The notes under the pieces were generated by a model that was given only the letters and a program-made list of their open reading frames with translations, was not told the origin of the DNA and did not search any database. The translations under genes were made by a program, and so were the position numbers. Below, one piece after another: positions 33,401-44,917 of a stretch of DNA of 64,000 nt; within the stretch, counting starts at the first letter, position 1, and each line of letters starts with the position of its first letter. The stretch comes from Tubulanus polymorphus (Eukaryota > Nemertea > Palaeonemertea > Tubulaniformes > Tubulanidae), in contig NC_134026.1 in NCBI RefSeq assembly GCF_964204645.1, positions 1,302,001-1,366,000 on the forward strand. The letters run 5' to 3'.

Positions 33401-35561
33401 ATATAATATCCGCTGCCCCTACCAGAGTAGATTCCAATATTCTATCGATGCTAATAGTTGCTTTGAATTATATTGAGCTAATGTGACAAATAGAAGATTA
33501 CATCAAATTTTAGCTTAATTTTCTTTTTTGGGTGGATTGAAAGCCTCGCAACTTCAGCAGCCACGGCCTACTTTACAATGAACTTGTGATCAATGCAGCC
33601 CTTTAAAGTTCTAGCATATGGAGAACGCTGATAGCTTTTCATTTATTTTTTGGCTTCTATGCATGAAATTTCTAATATTTGTTTACGTTTTTCGACTAAC
33701 TTGATTATGTATGAGATTTGTTTCAGCATGGCTCTCGCTTGTTGCTGCCCTAGTTTGCTATTCATAACAGAAAATCGCAGTTTTATTTCTCTTTACTCGG
33801 AGGAAAAACCGACAACAAAAATTTTTAACAATATTTTCCATTGTGATCTTGATGCAGGTTATTTTCGCAGAGGGCTCTAGGAAATTTGCAGAAGGCAAGG
33901 TTAGCAGCATCATTTCAACTTTCGCAAAATATTATTGATATTCAATGTATCGGTGGCATTGTAGGCTAATCTAACAATAATCTGGAAAAACGCCTCGTCA
34001 TTCAAAATCTAACGAATTAAAAAATCTACTTTTTTCAGCACTGTAAGCTAACACAATAATCAGTGAAAATCTCTCAATTTGTTGCACATTCTTACAATTT
34101 CAATATCTTTGCTTAATTAAATATGCTCTTCCTAGAAAAAAAAATAATAGCCCATTTCGGTCTATTTTTAGTTCTAATGAATTAAACTAAAAGATTTTAT
34201 TCAAAATGATTTACAAACTAACAAACACATTATGATAACGTCCTATATATTTTCATTGTATTTTTTCCAAGCCTTTTTAAACCAGGAAATGAACGTTTTT
34301 TCAATGTGAATTTTCGTCCTGCGTTTTCATCTAAACCCAATAAGCACATTTTCGTGTGACATTTTTTAACACTTTTCATAACGTGACAAAAGAATGTGAA
34401 TTCTACATAGGCCTAACGCTAGAATATCCGAAAATGAAAAAAATCTTGAAAAATACTCAGAGAATACTGATTGATTTTCTGCTGACATGTTTCGGGCCTG
34501 CTGTGGCCTAGCTTATGATTTAAGAAATTTGATTTATTTCTACAACAGCTAACTTTGTTTTGTTAATCATGTTGATTAATTATAATTTACTTTTTGATGA
34601 ACCGTTACGACGTGTGAGAGGAAACTGTTATTCTTGATTAACGAACTGTTTGTTTGTTGTACCTGGGTTCATACTACTCGTTGATTCCTTGAAAAACTCC
34701 ACTAATTTGAAGAATTCAAACGTCGAATATGACTCTAACTTAGAGAAATAACTCTAGAAACTCTGTAAAACTCCTTTGATTTTGGAAAAGTCTGAAGAGA
34801 TATGAAGATGGTTCTCGGCCCAATCAGGAAAGTACGGTACCCATGAGCTGTGATCGCCACCAGTGTTTGTTCCGGGCCACATTTGATGCCCTAGCCCTGG
34901 CCAAACTGGTAACACGCGAATTTGTGCCTGTTTAACGCGGGCCAAATTTAGCACAGACTTATCTCCACATCCATAAAAGTTGTGCATTTTCCCGAAATAT
35001 TTACGAATACTGGATTGAATATATACACGATGTTTAACTCTTTGAATTTCGATTATTTTCAACTTGAAAACTCCTGAAATTCTGGAATGACATACGAATA
35101 GTATGAACCCTGTGTATGTTCTCTATATTCATCGAATGCATGCTCACCGAAATGTCTTCTGTCTTTATAATCCTGCAGCTCAATGCTAAACTTGACGACA
35201 AATGATTACATTGATTACAAAACGCGGGAGTATTTACGCGATCCGTATTATACTCGATCGACGGATATATATAGGTCGGGAGAATACTCGAAGACTCTGC
35301 CGCAGAAATATTCCAAATACACTCTAGATTACGATCCAGTAAGTGGTTAATAATGATAATATCGAATTGTGTCTCGCTACTCTCAAAAAACTTGTCTTCT
35401 CCCCGCAATCTTTAGGTCTCTCTCTCTCTGTGTCTTTGTTTTAGAAGCCGAAAGATTTCATTCCCGGAAAGTTGCATCATCTCGTAATTGAACGAAACCC
35501 TTTCACTGAAAAATACAGCAGTTCGTTGGACACCTCGACTCTACAGCGATCGCGTTTTTGA
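24421..35561 (+). CDS. CDC14: CDC14 dual-specificity protein phosphatase
   Basis: Predicted 580 residues, 15 exons: 24421-24469, 24670-24760, 24872-24947, 26272-26364, 27102-27181, 28666-28732, 28830-28892, 29619-29706, 30039-30269, 30756-30894, 31286-31451, 31894-32003, 32569-32781, 35179-35338 and 35445-35561. CDC14 enzymes remove phosphate from CDK-type pSer-Pro sites and act in mitosis and at centrosomes and cilia. The N-terminal and catalytic core match human CDC14A/B almost throughout ([55 protein letters not shown]). The signature [11 protein letters not shown] puts the catalytic Cys at residue 278, the number it has in human CDC14A, with Arg284. The conserved TQGDKL box follows. The tail is Ser/Thr-rich and variable, as usual for the family. 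The last two exons are supported by phase and splice sites only. A likely polyadenylation signal is at 39664-39669. Confidence 0.94.
26483..26725. mobile_element. MITE-like element with CAGGGTGGC-type termini, copy 2 (degraded)
   Basis: Diverged relative of 14217-14500, in a CDC14 intron. It shares the GTGGCCA(C/T)TGAC start, a GGAAAACTTG-type block, TATTGACCACGT, TGATTCATGAAG and GGAAATCTC. The terminal repeats are eroded. Confidence 0.5.
28950..28973 (-). repeat. Partial stem-loop module, minus strand
   Basis: On the minus strand CTGATGATGTAG...GTCGAAACC matches the CTGATGA/GAAAC spacing of the dispersed family, but the middle stem is not well paired. Upstream on that strand lies a CCCAGTATTTC phrase also seen near 17500. 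It lies in a CDC14 intron. Confidence 0.35.
30935..31080. mobile_element. Fold-back MITE, tandem copy 1
   Basis: Starts with GAGTTGCACAGTCATGGC and ends with the near-inverse GCCATGACTGCGAACC. The interior carries palindromic CTTAAGACYGGTCTKAAG-type repeats. Copy 2 follows within 10 bp. Confidence 0.75.
31088..31231. mobile_element. Fold-back MITE, tandem copy 2
   Basis: The ends GGGGGCCAGTTGCACAGTCA and TGACTATGCAACCGGCCCC are inverse repeats, and the interior is the same as in copy 1. A CDC14 exon acceptor (31285) lies only about 55 bp downstream. A third, eroded copy is probable at 62646-62760. Confidence 0.78.
32782..35178. other. Large CDC14 intron without recognised features
   Basis: The 2.4-kb intron separates the Ser-rich exon 13 from exon 14. 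I recognised no repeat family or gene within it. Confidence 0.4.
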
Positions 35562-36021
35562 TTTTGTGATTCGATTTATCGATTCGATGATGCAACTTTT
35601 TTTATGTTTCCCGGTGATTTATTTCACGATGTTGAAAGTTCCCGTTGTTGTATTTTTACCCCTGAGACGATGTGTTCTAATCATAAACGTATTTTTCCGA
35701 TTCCGATTGAGGTTTTTCTTTTTTGCTTCCAAAGATTCGCGTTTATTCGATGTGCGAAGAATCCACTGAAAAAAAACTGAATGTATTGATGTTTGAATGC
35801 AGTTGCTGGGCTTGATGAACCATGCTGTTCTTGATTGTTGCATGTTTTTCAAAAGTTTTTGAAATTATAGTTTTGTTTTTATGAATTTACCCCGATGCAT
35901 GCGTCATTTATTGAATTTTCATAAATTTTCTCTCGAAAATCGTTTTATCGCGAGTCCATCGATGACTTCGAAATAGCCATTATTTGACTAGCATCTTTTT
36001 CTCTTGTTTTACATACAACAG

Positions 36022-36081
36022 CCGGTCTTCAAGCCCAACGCTGAAGATTACAATCACTTTCTAATACGTAGTAAAGTGCAG
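36022..36081 (+). other. Candidate alternative 3' coding exon of CDC14
   Basis: A 60-nt open segment has a good acceptor (CAACAG) and donor (GTATGC) and is in phase 0, so it can replace the stop-containing exon 35445-35561 after exon 14. It would read PVFKPNAEDYNHFLIRSKVQ. A following exon was not identified with confidence; one acceptor near 37748 would give an immediate stop. Confidence 0.4.
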
Positions 36082-39000
36082 GTATGCGTTTAGCTGCTGA
36101 TCGACGCAACATATCTATATATCTGTATATATATATATATCATGATAAACTCTGTATAGTACTTATCGCACAATCTGCTTAGTTGCTGAAAATTTTTCGA
36201 TTTCAAATCGAATTTGATATTGCGGTTGAATCATGATTCTGATTGCTCATCTTGCACGTCATACAGAGTTCAGACATCATCAGATGACACAAATACTCGC
36301 ATTTATGATTAGTTTCCGAGTATGATAAATCATCATCAATACTTGGTACATCTATTGTTAATTGTAGTTGGCTTTTGCTCGATACTAATTCATCATTCAA
36401 GCAGCTTTATGTATTATCATTGATTATAATTGTTGATTTCTTTCTTGTCCGATGTCTTGCGTCAAATGTGACCCTGATTTTCTTGTCTACTCTACGAATC
36501 TTCAATCATTTGTATCGAATTTGTTCGTGTTTTTCAGCTTTATTTCGTTGTTGCGCCTTCATCATTTTTTTTTCCTCTACCAAAAAGTGATTCGTCAAAA
36601 AAAAATTAATACATAATGAATACTTTCATTTTCATTGCATTTCAGATAATTTTTCACGTTTCATATTTTAAGTAGCTAGCGCTTTGATTTCAGAAACCTT
36701 TCATGCCAACCCCAATGATTTTAGTTGTTTAGTTTTAGTCCATTAATTTCGCCTGTTAACGCTGTCATAAAGAAGTGGAATTTGAAATTTTCAATGTCAA
36801 TAATCGATTTCCAGATATCAAAATCGAAGAATTTTTTTGAAACCAAATCAGTAGCATTTCTGAAATCGATCTTGCTTCATTTTGATAGAAAATGAAATCG
36901 ATTCAAATAAATGTTAGTTCCTTAGCTAATTTGATTAGCACATGTTACGAGTAAAATGAAAACCCAGCCTTGAAATGCCGGTGATAATAAATGAACGATC
37001 CCTATTTTAGAAACAAAATGCCGCGTTATTATCGATGAAATTTATACACTATTTCTCTTCATACATTAATTGACGAAGTGAACGCAAAATCCAACGATTG
37101 AAAACTAAAAATTCAAAATTTAGATAGTAAATTTAGTTTTCAGTTTCCAATCACTAGATTTTGCTGTAATGAATTTGTTGAATGATACGTTTGAAGAACT
37201 GTAACTGATGTTTTGAATAATTTATATTTTGTAGCCGTTCCGCTCATCACTCTCGTTCTACTAGAGCAGTCGTAATCAGATGAGAGAAAGGAGGAAACAA
37301 AGGAAATAAACCGTCGTTGCCTTGTGTATAAATATTTGTAGCCGTTTTTGTGAGATCTCAACTCGGATGGTTTTTCGTTTTTCGTCGGAAATCTGAAAAT
37401 CGTGTAAATTTGATCAGTTAGCGATCGGCAGCTTTGAGACAATATACATGTAATACAAACAAACAATGCTTCAGAAGAATTCTTGGGAAAATATTTTCAT
37501 TTTTAATCATATTTTCCAACGCAATTGAATTTTCCTTTACCCGATTTCGATGAAATTCTCGCGCATATAACGAAAAAAAACTTTTAAAATCGAAAATGTT
37601 TTTAACGATCGACGAGTTTGTTGTAATTCGTCTTTTTCTAAAATGGGAAATGAACATTTATTGGGATTTTTTCGATGAATGTTTTAACGCTACGGCTTTG
37701 TTGTTAATATTTAGCGTTTTTATCACTTGTTAATTACCTCTTTTGCAGTGAATCAATGAGGTATTTTTAGACTAAGGTTTCCCAATTTTACCTGTTCACC
37801 GATCTTTTGTTGACCTATATTGCGGGTATAGGTATGAAAACAGTCAGTGCTAAAATACCCCGCGACGATTATCTTCTTCTATTTGAAAAGTGTTATGCGG
37901 GCGTAAATACTAAAAGATAGGTTCATGACTCCGTGATTTTTGCGGAGGTGACAGACGCTCCCAGAATGGAAATCGTCGAATTCATGTTATGTGCTTTGAG
38001 ATAAAAATCTTTCTAACAAAAAAGAATATTTCCATTCTAGATTCATATAGTTATCGGTATAATCGCACGCTGTCTGTTTATTCATGTCTCGCGGTGTAAG
38101 GTTATTCAAAATTGATTTGTTTTTTATCTTTTTAAGATCCATTCGAACGTAGATTTTTAAAGAATCCGCGTTATGAAATTGGCGTTTTATCTCGGTTTCT
38201 GTTATGTATTTTATTCTACGTGGAGTGGGCGCGAGCTTACCACTAAACTTATGAATGAACTGTCGTGATGTCGAGCTATATAATAATAGTATTGCGTCGT
38301 ATGGAGATCAAGGGTTTTTCCAGCTCTGCTCAATTCAATAAGCAATATTTACCTGTAGCTTTCGTGGTCCGTCCTTACCCTTTGTGCAATAGATATATAG
38401 GTGTTTCAATTGTCTACACCAGTACTACATTACTGAAAGTTGTGGTAATTTGCCTAAAATATACTTTGTCGTAATCGCTTAAGAACGGCAGTATTCTAAA
38501 TTGGGTGGAAAGTTTTTGTTACATGTGTTTGTCTATTGAAAACCAAATCGCTTTAAGAAATTATGTACCATCTTGTACGCAATTACCTTGAACTAGTACT
38601 ATTCTTTGAACACTTATTGTTGTAACGGGTACACGTGCTCTTTTCAACTACTGTAGATAATTTGCCTTCAATTGGAAAACCATTTTTCTTAATTTTTTAA
38701 CAAAAACCGATAATATTTCGATGATGTTGGATCGAATTCTTGTTGTTGATTATATCGTTCCGATGTTGGGCTAGACCCTGTTATTCTACTATATATAAAT
38801 AGACGTTGTTACGAGAAAATGCCGAATACTATTTTATTTATAGTTCTTAGGAAAAAATATACCTTTAATCATGAACTTATATTCAAATTATTATCAACTT
38901 GTATTTAATTAATATCTACACGATTGTAATTTTTGGTCCTTTCGTTAAATCGAATTTGTCGTTGTAAATAGTTTTTTCTAGAAAATTCGCCATAATTTTT

Positions 39001-41400
39001 TCATCTAACATTGAATTGTTTTCATCATTCGTTTCATCTAGTAGAAATGTCAACAATTATGATAATGATAATAATAATTATAACGATAAAACCGATTATA
39101 ATTATGAATAATCAATGATAATGATAATAATCGATAAAATAATGATTATTATTGATATAATTATGATAATATATTCTTTACTTGTACATAGCGTACACGA
39201 TATATTATTGCTCATTATAATTAATGAATTGATATTGTTAAGTAGTTTATCAACAGAAAATGTTTAGGTTATGTATAATATAATATAATATTTATCTATT
39301 TATGAATTGATCAATGATTTTGTTGCATTGTAATGTAATAATATTGTTAATTTGAGGACAATTTGTGGAAGTGAAAAGTTCCGTGTTTTTGCCGTTTGTT
39401 CCCGTTTGTTCCGTGTGGCTTTGTAGAATGCCTGTCTCTACAACCATTGTAATTGATAAATCTTCAGAAAATCGAAATCGTTTTCAAAATTTGATAACTG
39501 TACATATAAACATCGTCTTGTATAGAAGTTGTCCGTGGTCTTTTAGTTATTACTATTATCATTATTATTACCATAATAATAATCATAATAATAACTATTA
39601 TTATTATTATTATAACAGCAACGTGTTTATAAATAAGAAACAGTGAACATTTGTTTGGGTTAAAATAAAGAGCGGAGATATATTTTTCTACGAGTATAAA
39701 AAAAAAACAAATTGCCGATTAAAGCACATGAGTACAATCTATATAAAATATTATCTTTTCTTCTGGCTTTTTAAAAAACCCACGCGCACACATATCTGCG
39801 TCTGTTGATTTGAGATTTAATTCGTTCAAAAATATGCTCGTTAAAACCAAACGAAAATGCTGTGATCAATTTAGAGTTGCGATGACACAACTGAATTAAT
39901 GTTTTAATACATTGGATCAATGGATTTTTCTATAGGATTTTTTCTTAAAACTCGAATGTCTTCGAAAACGAAAATCTAAGTCTTAACGATGAACAGGATT
40001 TTTATGTTTGATGATTTTAATCCTAGATATATTTTGTATTAAAGAACCGAGCATGCTTTCATCAAGATTTGTAATGTAAACTATTTATTATTAATATGTA
40101 AAGTAAAGTTGTGTTAGTGTCTGTGCAGTGCCTGCATGTTACTCGTTACAAATGTTTAAAATACCGCATCCCGATCATAAACTCTCTATTTATTCAAGTT
40201 ATGTTGTTTAGATTCAAAAAGTGTGAATTTGAAGAAAATCTGATTGATGGTAATCTGTATGAAGGTGATAATGCAGGGTTCTTGCTCAGTCACATGACTA
40301 TATTAGGTCTGTGATAGCTGGTCTAGCGATTTTGTGTGTGCCACTTTGTATCTTGAAATAGACTCCACCTCAGTTCTAGATTGTATTTTAATAACTACTT
40401 CTTCGAAAAAGATTGCTATTTAAATAAAAACTCAACGGGCCAGAAATAAATTTGTTATGTTTTCGTTATTCTGCCGGTGTTATGAAGTAGTGAGGATTTC
40501 GTTACTGAAGTAAATCCCGCCCGGTGACGAGCTACCAACTAATCCTTCTAGAATATACAACTGCCTTCGTAAACTTCAAAAAGCAATCGACGTTTTTTTC
40601 AAAACACATTGAATCCATGATCAATGTAGTCGCAGTCCACCGGACTCGAGCCTATCATCAAAACCAGGATTTCACAGATTCGACCATTGATACCCCGATC
40701 TATATTTCCTTATTAGGAAGTTAAGGCCAACATATTTTACTCATCTGCGTCTATTTGCAAATCAAGTATATTTCCTAATTTGTCAGTTTACCGTCACCTC
40801 TATTATTTTTCCAGGTGACGCAATCTATGATCGTTACTCACAGCATTATCATCTTATTTTCTTCACGAATTGATTAAGAGTTGATTATATATTAATATAT
40901 GCAAAACTCAAACGGTTTACGGTTTATAGATTTTATCTTTTGACTTATAATGAACACGCTATAAAGAATTGAAAGAATTCCTTATTGACAATTTTAAAAG
41001 CTTTGACTTCTTAATTGCAGCCATTATTTTATGATGCGTGGTTGAGCTATTTTTGACTTGTAAATTCCCTTTTTTATTTTGAAGACTGTGTAGGAATTTT
41101 TCAGTAGTTTCAATGTAATTATGTTTTGCTACTGTTAAAGTCCCCGACGCCTCTTTTGGGGCTTTTCTCTTCTTATGCGGTGATTTTCCATCGACGCGTG
41201 GAAATTTACGAACAAATTACAAAAGTATACAAATCATAACGAACTAGGAAGTAGTTCTGGAATTACCCGCGTCGAAGTGTATTTAAGCGCACCATGTGTC
41301 CAGAGATCAACATTAATTCAGAAATCATCTGATCGTTGCAGAGATCGCGGATCAATAACACTTTACTCGATTCTATCCGAAACTAAATCTATTTTCAAAT
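36082..41400. other. Downstream CDC14 3' region and intergenic DNA
   Basis: No gene was recognised. The stretch is AT-rich, with GATAAT/AATAAT-type simple repeats at about 39055-39180 and an (ATT/AAT)n run at about 39545-39615. AATAAA signals are at 39664-39669 and near 40426. The IL-17 promoter must lie in the last few hundred bases. Confidence 0.45.
39545..39615. repeat. (ATT)n/(AAT)n trinucleotide tract
   Basis: Imperfect runs of ATT, switching to AAT and back, partly self-complementary. It lies near the end of the presumed CDC14 3' region. Confidence 0.85.
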
Positions 41401-42140
41401 ATGAAGGTAATAAATTCAAACAGTTACTTTTCAGAAATAAATCGTACAAAAACGCGAGATGTACTGATATGATACTCATATAAGCTGTTTGAATGTTTAT
41501 CTAACGAAATTAGTCGTTTAATCATGTTCAATTATATAATATTCCTTTTTCTATTTTTTTATAGGTAACACAATTTCTTATCGGAACATTGTCAACAGTG
41601 ATGCTGGCCCTGATGGCTTTCACTCGTGGCGCACCAGTAAAATCTTGCAAGATGCCAAAACCAGCGGACTTAGCGGCCTATCTCCAGAAGCTTTCTCAGT
41701 CTGCAGAACCAGGATTTTTCGCAATGGCATCTTCTGATCAGATTCCAGCTACGGCTCAGTCTCCTTTCGCCACATCAATACCGGTGACAACAGAGAAACC
41801 CCAATGCCCGAACACAATGGCGTCCGGCGCCGAACCTGATGTGGCCAAGCGTTCTGTATGTCCGTGGGTACCTGTAGTCGATACAAATTCGACGCGATAC
41901 CCAGAAAAGATTGTCAAAGCTCGATGTGTTTGCGACAAGTGTTTGTCGGGAGGTAATAACTTGGCACGCTGTGAGCACATTCTGATGATGATGACCGTTT
42001 TGGAAAAGGTCGGTTGCGAGAATGGAATTTGGAAATACAGAAGTACACAAATACAAGTCCCTGTCGGATGCGCATGCGCCGTTCAGAGGACTGCCTCAGT
42101 ATCTAACGTTATCCTCGGCGGCTTGTTTAACTCTCATTAA
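41401..42140 (+). CDS. IL17: Interleukin-17 family cytokine
   Basis: Predicted 193-residue secreted cytokine. Exon 1 (41401-41406) encodes only Met-Lys; exon 2 is 41565-42140. The join gives a classical signal peptide, MK-VTQFLIGTLSTVMLALMA, cleaved near residue 23-26. A Thr/Pro-rich linker of about 60 residues follows, then the IL-17 cystine-knot core: RSVCPWVPVVDTNSTRYPEK, ARCVCDKCL, RCEHI and a C-terminal strand ending VPVGCACA. The CPW...D.N..RYP...A.C.C..C pattern is the family hallmark. IL-17s signal through SEFIR-domain receptors and TRAF6. The TRAF6-like gene 1.9 kb downstream fits that pathway. AATAAA at 42851-42856 is a plausible polyadenylation signal. Which IL-17 subgroup this belongs to cannot be settled here. 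Confidence 0.92.
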
Positions 42141-42476
42141 GACCTGTTTAAATAGTTTACCGGCAGCTCCGAATTAACACAACTATTGCAAGTAGGAATG
42201 TAACACATTAAGTATTTTGTCACAAGCAACAACATATTTCCATTTGAAATTACGCGATGCGTTTCTTTCAAAGCTGGTTTATCTAGCATTTTCCCATTTT
42301 CTTTCCGTTGTATTTTCATTTCGTCGAATTTAACTTACAATATGGTCTAACGGGTGCATTTATTCTCGAAAGTGAGTTTTGTGGTAACAATTCTATTTTC
42401 GGATTTTTTAGATGTATATATTTATCTATTTGTATATAACGCTTTTTGAATGCTTTATTCCTGCTTCGGTGTTCAA

Positions 42477-42513
<37 letters not shown>

Positions 42514-43037
42514 TGCTCTGTGATAGTAACATATTGTCATATTATATGCTGAAAAAGTATTGTTTTTGACGAGTAACCTACTGATCGTCAGATTTTATTG
42601 TTTTGTATAGTTTTCTAAATTATTACTGGTTTATGTGTTTTTTGTATTAGAGATATTTTTCCAATAATCGATGTTATGGAATTTTGTACTGCCATTTGAA
42701 ATGTATTTTGTTTCTTTTGATACGTCACGATATATTGATGTTTTACGTAGGGTTGAGGCATACCTACCGCTCGGGAAAGAAACTCAATTTTGAACTTGAA
42801 ATGTTTATATATTTTTACCTGAAATTATGATACTATTTTATATTATTCGTAATAAATTATCATTATTAATAAAATATCGTGTTTGCGTATGTTTCTTTTG
42901 TTTTTCCCATCCCTTGCCCGCACCGGGAAGACCCGCATGTTACAAGGAAATAGTGACTCTAAACAAACAAATCTATTCGATTTTTCATTATGAACATCTA
43001 CCGCGTTGTGGATTTCAAATAGATTTTATGCAGAATG

Positions 43038-43186
<149 letters not shown>

Positions 43187-43353
43187 GATTGAAATGGAGA
43201 TTCTGTCTACGTGAAATAAGGAATTCCCAATGAAGCACGGTGATAAAAGGTTTCTCAAACACCACACGAAAAATACTGTGAATGATTTATAAAAACAAAA
43301 ATCAAGAAATATAATCTGTGCTTTGTATATATAATATCATCGATGGAGGAGTT

Positions 43354-43502
43354 ATAAACACGAGAAATCCCACAATAAATATAGCCGCCAAAACCATAGT
43401 CAGTGCACCTGATGTTGGTTAATAGTCTTGCGCAGATATATATACTCTTCTATTCAAGTTTCTCATTTTGGTTGAATTTATTGTGGGATTTCTCGCGTTT
43501 AT
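43354..43502. repeat. 27-bp inverted repeat (arms 43354-43380 and 43476-43502)
   Basis: The left arm runs ATAAACACGAGAAATCCCAC onwards and the right arm is its reverse complement at 26 of 27 positions, with a 95-bp spacer. The same GTGGGATTTCTCGCGTTTAT phrase with its following sequence recurs in diverged form near 45478-45520. A shorter GTGTGGGATTTCTTC phrase lies at the tail of the stem-loop element near 55740, so the arms may be two opposed 3' ends of one family. Confidence 0.75.
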
Positions 43503-43938
43503 TCATCATGCACGGATATTGTCTTCGCGTCTCGTCTCATCATGGAGGGGTCATGTCTAGGACGAGAAATGGCGGAGGAGTTTCGTAGTTTATTCAAGTG
43601 TCTCGTTTAGGCTCAACTGTAACTTCGGGACAATGATTAATCAAAGGCGACGCGGCTTATGTTCGATCAGTCATAAACGTTTCTACGTTGATTATTGTAT
43701 GTTAACTTTGACAAACTGACACAACAGAAATATTGAGAATCGGCACACTGAACACTAGATACACTAATAATACGAGACGATCGGGGGGGGGGGGGGGGGA
43801 AATTTAACAAATTAGTGAGCCGTATGAGATACTCATAAACCAACAAACCACTAACTGTGCTAATTGATGTCACAATGGGTTGTTTATGTTTTCAAGTCGA
43901 CACGCTGAATGAGGAGAGTTGTAGTGCTCAAAGTCGGG

Positions 43939-43945
43939 TATATAT
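43939..43945 (+). promoter_or_regulatory. TATA box of the TRAF-like gene
   Basis: TATATAT lies 67 bp upstream of the ATG at 44006 and would place the start of transcription near 43970. Assigned by position and sequence. Confidence 0.55.
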
Positions 43946-44005
43946 TTGGCACACTGGACGAAACAGTTCATTATAGTTGACGCACGCACGACCAACGAAC
44001 AGAAA

Positions 44006-44917
44006 ATGGATATCATAGTGGATGCTACGAGTAATGTTATACTTTCAGACGACGAAATTCACTTCGAACCAGAACTGGATCGAAAGTATTCGTGTCCGGT
44101 GTGTATATCAGTTCTGAAAGATCCAGTACAAACGAGATGTGGACATCGATTCTGTACAAGTTGCATCGCCGGAGCGGTCAGACGACAGGATATGATACGC
44201 TGTCCAGTCGACAATACCTGGATTCATCGGGAAAACGATGTTTTCTTGGATACAGCTGTTAAACGTGAAATACTATCGCTGGTGACGCTGTGTTCGAACA
44301 CCGCCAGTGGATGCTCGTGGAAAGGAGAGTTTCGTGATTTTGACGATCATAACGCTGTTTGCCTATTTGCCAGTGTGCCATGTCCGTGTAGTTGCGGACA
44401 TACGTGCCAGAGACAGAACTTGTTCCAGCATTTATTGTTGTGCCCGAATCGCCTGGAACCTTGTCAACACTGTCACGAAAATGTGGCGGCGATGATCATG
44501 ACGAAACATCTGTTGTTACACTGCCCGAAATTCCCGGTCAATTGCTCGTTGTGCGGAGAAAGTGGAATTCTTCGCGAGGACATTTCGCGTCATACCGACC
44601 GTGAAGTGGGCACGTGTCCTCGTGCGGTAGTCAACTGTCAGTACGCGTGGCTAGGATGTAAAAGCCAGCGACAACGCGATATCATCTCGCTGCATTACGA
44701 AGACGATGCGGCCGCTCATGTGGAAATACTATCGAGATTCGTTTCGACTCTAGCAGAATCGCAGAAACAAAACAGTACCGTAATTCAAGAATACAAAACA
44801 AAATGCGAAACTATGAGTATTCAATTGCAGCGTCAGGAACGCAGACTTTCGGAACAAGAGAGGACAATCGCTGTCCAGTGTGAACAACTGAAACAAATAA
44901 AACTTAACTCTAAATAA
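44006..44917 (+). CDS. TRAF6-like RING and TRAF-zinc-finger protein lacking a MATH domain
   Basis: Predicted 303 residues in a single exon. A RING finger lies at about residues 30-69 (CPVC...CGHRFCTSC...CPVD). Four or so TRAF-type zinc fingers follow (GCSWKGEFRDFDDHNAVC, CQRQNLFQHLLLCPNR, CHENVAAMIMTKHLLLHCPK, CGESGILREDISRHTDREVGTCP) and then the TRAF6-like block VVNCQYAWLGCKSQRQRDII. A short coiled coil (about 260-303) ends the protein. Full TRAF6 continues into a MATH/TRAF-C domain that binds receptors; here a stop codon ends the frame and I saw no MATH exon downstream. The protein could be a ubiquitin ligase without receptor docking, a regulator, or a retrocopy that lost its 3' end. The intact frame argues that it is functional. 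AATAAA at 45175-45180. Confidence 0.85.
   Translation: MDIIVDATSNVILSDDEIHFEPELDRKYSCPVCISVLKDPVQTRCGHRFCTSCIAGAVRRQDMIRCPVDNTWIHRENDVFLDTAVKREILSLVTLCSNTASGCSWKGEFRDFDDHNAVCLFASVPCPCSCGHTCQRQNLFQHLLLCPNRLEPCQHCHENVAAMIMTKHLLLHCPKFPVNCSLCGESGILREDISRHTDREVGTCPRAVVNCQYAWLGCKSQRQRDIISLHYEDDAAAHVEILSRFVSTLAESQKQNSTVIQEYKTKCETMSIQLQRQERRLSEQERTIAVQCEQLKQIKLNSK

Noticed and set aside
34754-35408. Overlapping minus-strand open frames near CDC14 exon 14
   Set aside because: They overlap a real exon on the other strand and show no recognisable protein.
41264-41273. NF-kB-like site (GGAATTACCC) upstream of the IL-17 gene
   Set aside because: One position departs from the GGGRNNYYCC consensus on the reverse strand, and a single imperfect ten-base match is expected by chance.
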